Below are positions 6,182 to 6,988 of a DNA stretch of 6,988 bases, piece after piece (positions within the stretch are counted from its first letter, which is position 1; every line of letters starts with the position of its first letter). Made by a program: the position numbers and the translations under genes. The notes beneath the pieces were generated by a model. It searched no databases. It was given only the letters and a program-made list of their open reading frames with translations, and was not told the origin of the DNA. The DNA comes from JBOGJI01 sp050747865. Lineage in GTDB: Bacteria > Acidobacteriota > Thermoanaerobaculia > Multivoradales > JAHEKO01. The stretch covers positions 1 to 6,988 of the forward strand of contig JBOGJI010000024.1 of NCBI GenBank assembly GCA_050747865.1, in the 5' to 3' direction.

Positions 6182-6363
6182 CCACGCGCCTCGCAAAGCG
6201 CGGTGGACATGACGCCCTGTGGACAGCACGCTGCCCACAGGGCTTGGACAGCCCTCCGGCCTGCCCACATGCCCACCGCCCCTACCACGACTCTCTAGAA
6301 GGAAGAGAAACAGGCGCTCCCAGGCGCCCGCCTCTCCCCGCCCTCTCCCATCGCCAGCAATGA
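6178..6363 (+). CDS. Doubtful 61-codon reading frame overlapping both neighbours
   Basis: This frame begins with an ATG that overlaps the stop of the zinc-ribbon gene (ATGA 6178-6181). It ends in a TGA that overlaps the ATG of the next tiny frame (ATGA 6360-6363). The coupling geometry is the same as for the real genes here. Against it, the peptide is Pro/His/Arg-rich with no recognisable domain or membrane segment, and the DNA carries a hairpin and short repeats (6203-6276) that look regulatory. I did not recognise a family. It may merely be translated to keep ribosomes moving toward the coupling-protein gene. Confidence 0.25.
   Translation: MTTRLAKRGGHDALWTARCPQGLDSPPACPHAHRPYHDSLEGRETGAPRRPPLPALSHRQQ
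6203..6276. repeat. Cluster of six GTGGRCA-like 7-mers in both orientations
   Basis: Forward copies: GTGGACA at 6203-6209 and 6219-6225, and TTGGACA at 6244-6250. Inverted copies: TGCCCAC (reverse complement GTGGGCA) at 6232-6238, 6262-6268 and 6270-6276. This is six near-identical heptamers in 74 bp. One, TGTGGACAG at 6218-6226, is one base from the actinobacterial DnaA-box form TGTGGACAA. This fits a protein-binding array such as an operator, accessory replication/transfer site or recombination arm sites. Which of these applies cannot be told from sequence alone. Confidence 0.5.
6214..6243. other. Strong 30-nt hairpin within the repeat cluster
   Basis: GCCCTGTGG (6214-6222) pairs perfectly with CCACAGGGC (6235-6243). 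One A/C mismatch follows, then CAGC (6224-6227) pairs with GCTG (6230-6233) around a 2-nt apex (or CAG/CTG around 4 nt). No T-run follows, so it is not a classical terminator. It starts 33 nt after the zinc-ribbon stop and could block or pause ribosomes or polymerase, or be a cruciform target site. Confidence 0.7.
6311..6328. repeat. Tandem CAGGCGC repeat able to form a small hairpin
   Basis: CAGGCGC occurs at 6311-6317 and again at 6321-6327. GGCGC at 6313-6317 can pair with GCGCC at 6324-6328 over a 6-nt loop. It is a minor structure in the 228-nt interval before the coupling-protein gene. No clear promoter was found in that interval. Confidence 0.35.
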
Positions 6364-6413
6364 CAACAAGGAGGAATTCACGTCTTTCAAATATCCCAGC
6401 GTTACCAGCATGA
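6360..6413 (+). CDS. Possible 17-codon leader peptide coupled to the coupling-protein gene
   Basis: ATG 6360 opens a 17-codon frame whose TGA (6411-6413) overlaps the ATG at 6410 in an ATGA junction. Its own start overlaps the stop of the preceding small frame in the same way. It contains the strong AAGGAGG (6368-6374) in its fifth to fifth-plus codons, so it would be translated through that site. It has no Shine-Dalgarno of its own in front of the ATG. It could be a reinitiation leader or a chance frame. Confidence 0.25.
   Translation: MTTRRNSRLSNIPALPA
6368..6374 (+). promoter_or_regulatory. Near-perfect Shine-Dalgarno (AAGGAGG) without a canonical start at normal distance
   Basis: AAGGAGG is the best anti-16S match in the window, yet no ATG, GTG or TTG follows within 4-15 nt. 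The ATG of the coupling-protein gene is 35 nt downstream. An ACG in the coupling-protein frame sits at 6380, 5 nt after the motif. The surrounding bases 6290-6420 are also visibly more AT-rich than the genes. Confidence 0.6.
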
Positions 6414-6988
6414 CGAGTAGCAAGAACGAATCCCCGCTCGTCCGCTACCTGCGCGACCCGAACCTCCTCCTGCATGACGCGCTCGAGCTCGCCCACGACA
6501 CGGCTGGACTTCTCGCACCGGTGGCGCCGGTCGCGGGCGGGGTCGTGCTCGCACTCCTCCTCGCTTGGTTGGCAATCAGGCGGCTGCGCGAGCGTCGGCG
6601 CGCCGCGGGCGCCCGGCTCGTCTCGATCGGCGTCCCGCCCGATGTCGACGCGGACGGGGCGACGTTGCTCTGGAGCGCGCTGCACGACTTGCTGCGCCCG
6701 CGCCTTGCCCGCTTCATCTCCGGGCAGCCGCAGCTGGCCTGGGAGATCACGGCCGGCGAGCGTGGGATCCAGTTCCGGCTCTGGATCCCGCAGTCGGTGC
6801 CGCCCGGTCTGGTCGAGCGCGCCCTCGCCTCCGCCTGGCCCGGCGTCACAGTCACCGTCGAACCGGAGGCGCGCGAGGCACTGCCGCCGGCGAGGGAGCT
6901 GGCGGCGGTGGAGCTGGTGCTCTCGGGGCCGCAGTGGTTCCCGCTCGGGGGCAGCGAGCGCCCGGATCCGCTGCGGCTCGTGCTCGGC
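6410..6988 (+). CDS. VirD4-like conjugative coupling protein, N-terminal part (3' end outside window)
   Basis: The first 193 residues of a membrane ATPase expected to recruit the DNA-relaxase complex to the type IV channel. Residues about 33-56 form one hydrophobic membrane segment (PVAGGVVLALLLAWLAI) followed by a basic stop-transfer stretch. Residues 76-195 match the pre-ATPase domain I associate with actinobacterial VirD4-like proteins: a VPPDVDADG segment, LHDLLRP, a hydrophobic strand (QLAWEI), IQFRLWIP, VPPGLVERALASAWPG, and the PQWFPLG...DPLRLVLG segment. The Walker motifs would lie beyond the window, so the ATPase call is not verified here. ATG 6410 is the first canonical start after an in-frame TAG near 6296. 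It has no Shine-Dalgarno at normal distance, so either the 35-nt-upstream AAGGAGG with an ACG start at 6380 or translational reinitiation may be used. Together with VirB4 upstream it supports a conjugative element. Confidence 0.72.
   Translation, partial: MTSSKNESPLVRYLRDPNLLLHDALELAHDTAGLLAPVAPVAGGVVLALLLAWLAIRRLRERRRAAGARLVSIGVPPDVDADGATLLWSALHDLLRPRLARFISGQPQLAWEITAGERGIQFRLWIPQSVPPGLVERALASAWPGVTVTVEPEAREALPPARELAAVELVLSGPQWFPLGGSERPDPLRLVLG

Noticed and set aside
6214..6300. Sigma-70-type promoter starting at TTGGAC 6244
   Set aside because: No acceptable -10 element lies 16-19 nt downstream.
5186..6685. Long open frame on the - strand (499 codons)
   Set aside because: It runs antisense through the recombinase-like domain, the repeat interval and the coupling-protein start. 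Long antisense frames are expected at this GC content, and its peptide is Gly/Ala/Glu-rich without a domain.
6713..6719. TTCATCT in the coupling-protein gene as a right-hand copy of the 13-bp repeat
   Set aside because: Only seven bases match, inside conserved coding sequence, so it is most likely chance.

Overview
This is a very GC-rich window (roughly 70% or more by eye). It has C/G-dominated third codon positions, ATGA/GTGA start-stop overlaps between nearly all genes, and a VirB4/coupling-protein pair of the type seen in Actinomycetota. I infer a high-GC actinobacterium, possibly a deep lineage such as Thermoleophilia or Rubrobacteria; this is a judgement from style, not a database result. 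All genes that I consider real are on the + strand. The setting is the transfer region of an integrative/conjugative element or conjugative plasmid.

Layout. (1) Positions 3-1532 hold the 3' part of a VirB4/TraC-type conjugation ATPase. (2) It overlaps by 4 nt a secreted two-domain peptidoglycan hydrolase (1529-2548), with a lytic transglycosylase domain followed by a LAS/M15-like metallopeptidase domain. (3) A 152-nt gap (2549-2700) is dominated by a long imperfect palindrome (2571-2632). This is flanked by 13-bp near-palindromes that are exact reverse complements of each other, with a third partial copy 20 bp further on. (4) Next comes a tightly coupled trio joined by 4-nt overlaps: a catalytically complete tyrosine recombinase (2701-3825), a small Cro/C1-type HTH protein (3822-4166), and a 672-aa protein carrying six tandem-type zinc ribbons fused to a tyrosine-recombinase-like C-terminus that lacks the nucleophile at the expected position (4163-6181). 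(5) A 228-nt low-coding interval (6182-6409) contains a cluster of six short GTGGRCA-like repeats, a strong 30-nt hairpin, two tiny overlapping reading frames of doubtful status, and an isolated strong Shine-Dalgarno sequence. (6) The window ends inside a VirD4-like coupling protein (6410 to the edge).

How it fits together. VirB4 powers the secretion channel, the hydrolase locally opens the cell wall for the channel, and the coupling protein feeds DNA to it. The recombinase trio interrupts this set and is the most distinctive part of the window. It resembles in layout (not by demonstrated homology) multi-recombinase modules such as those of Tn554 (two tyrosine recombinases plus a small DNA-binding protein). 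Its first gene has codon usage unlike its neighbours. The palindrome/repeat region directly upstream is a natural candidate for its recombination or operator site. No relaxase, RNA gene, CRISPR array or convincing terminator was seen.
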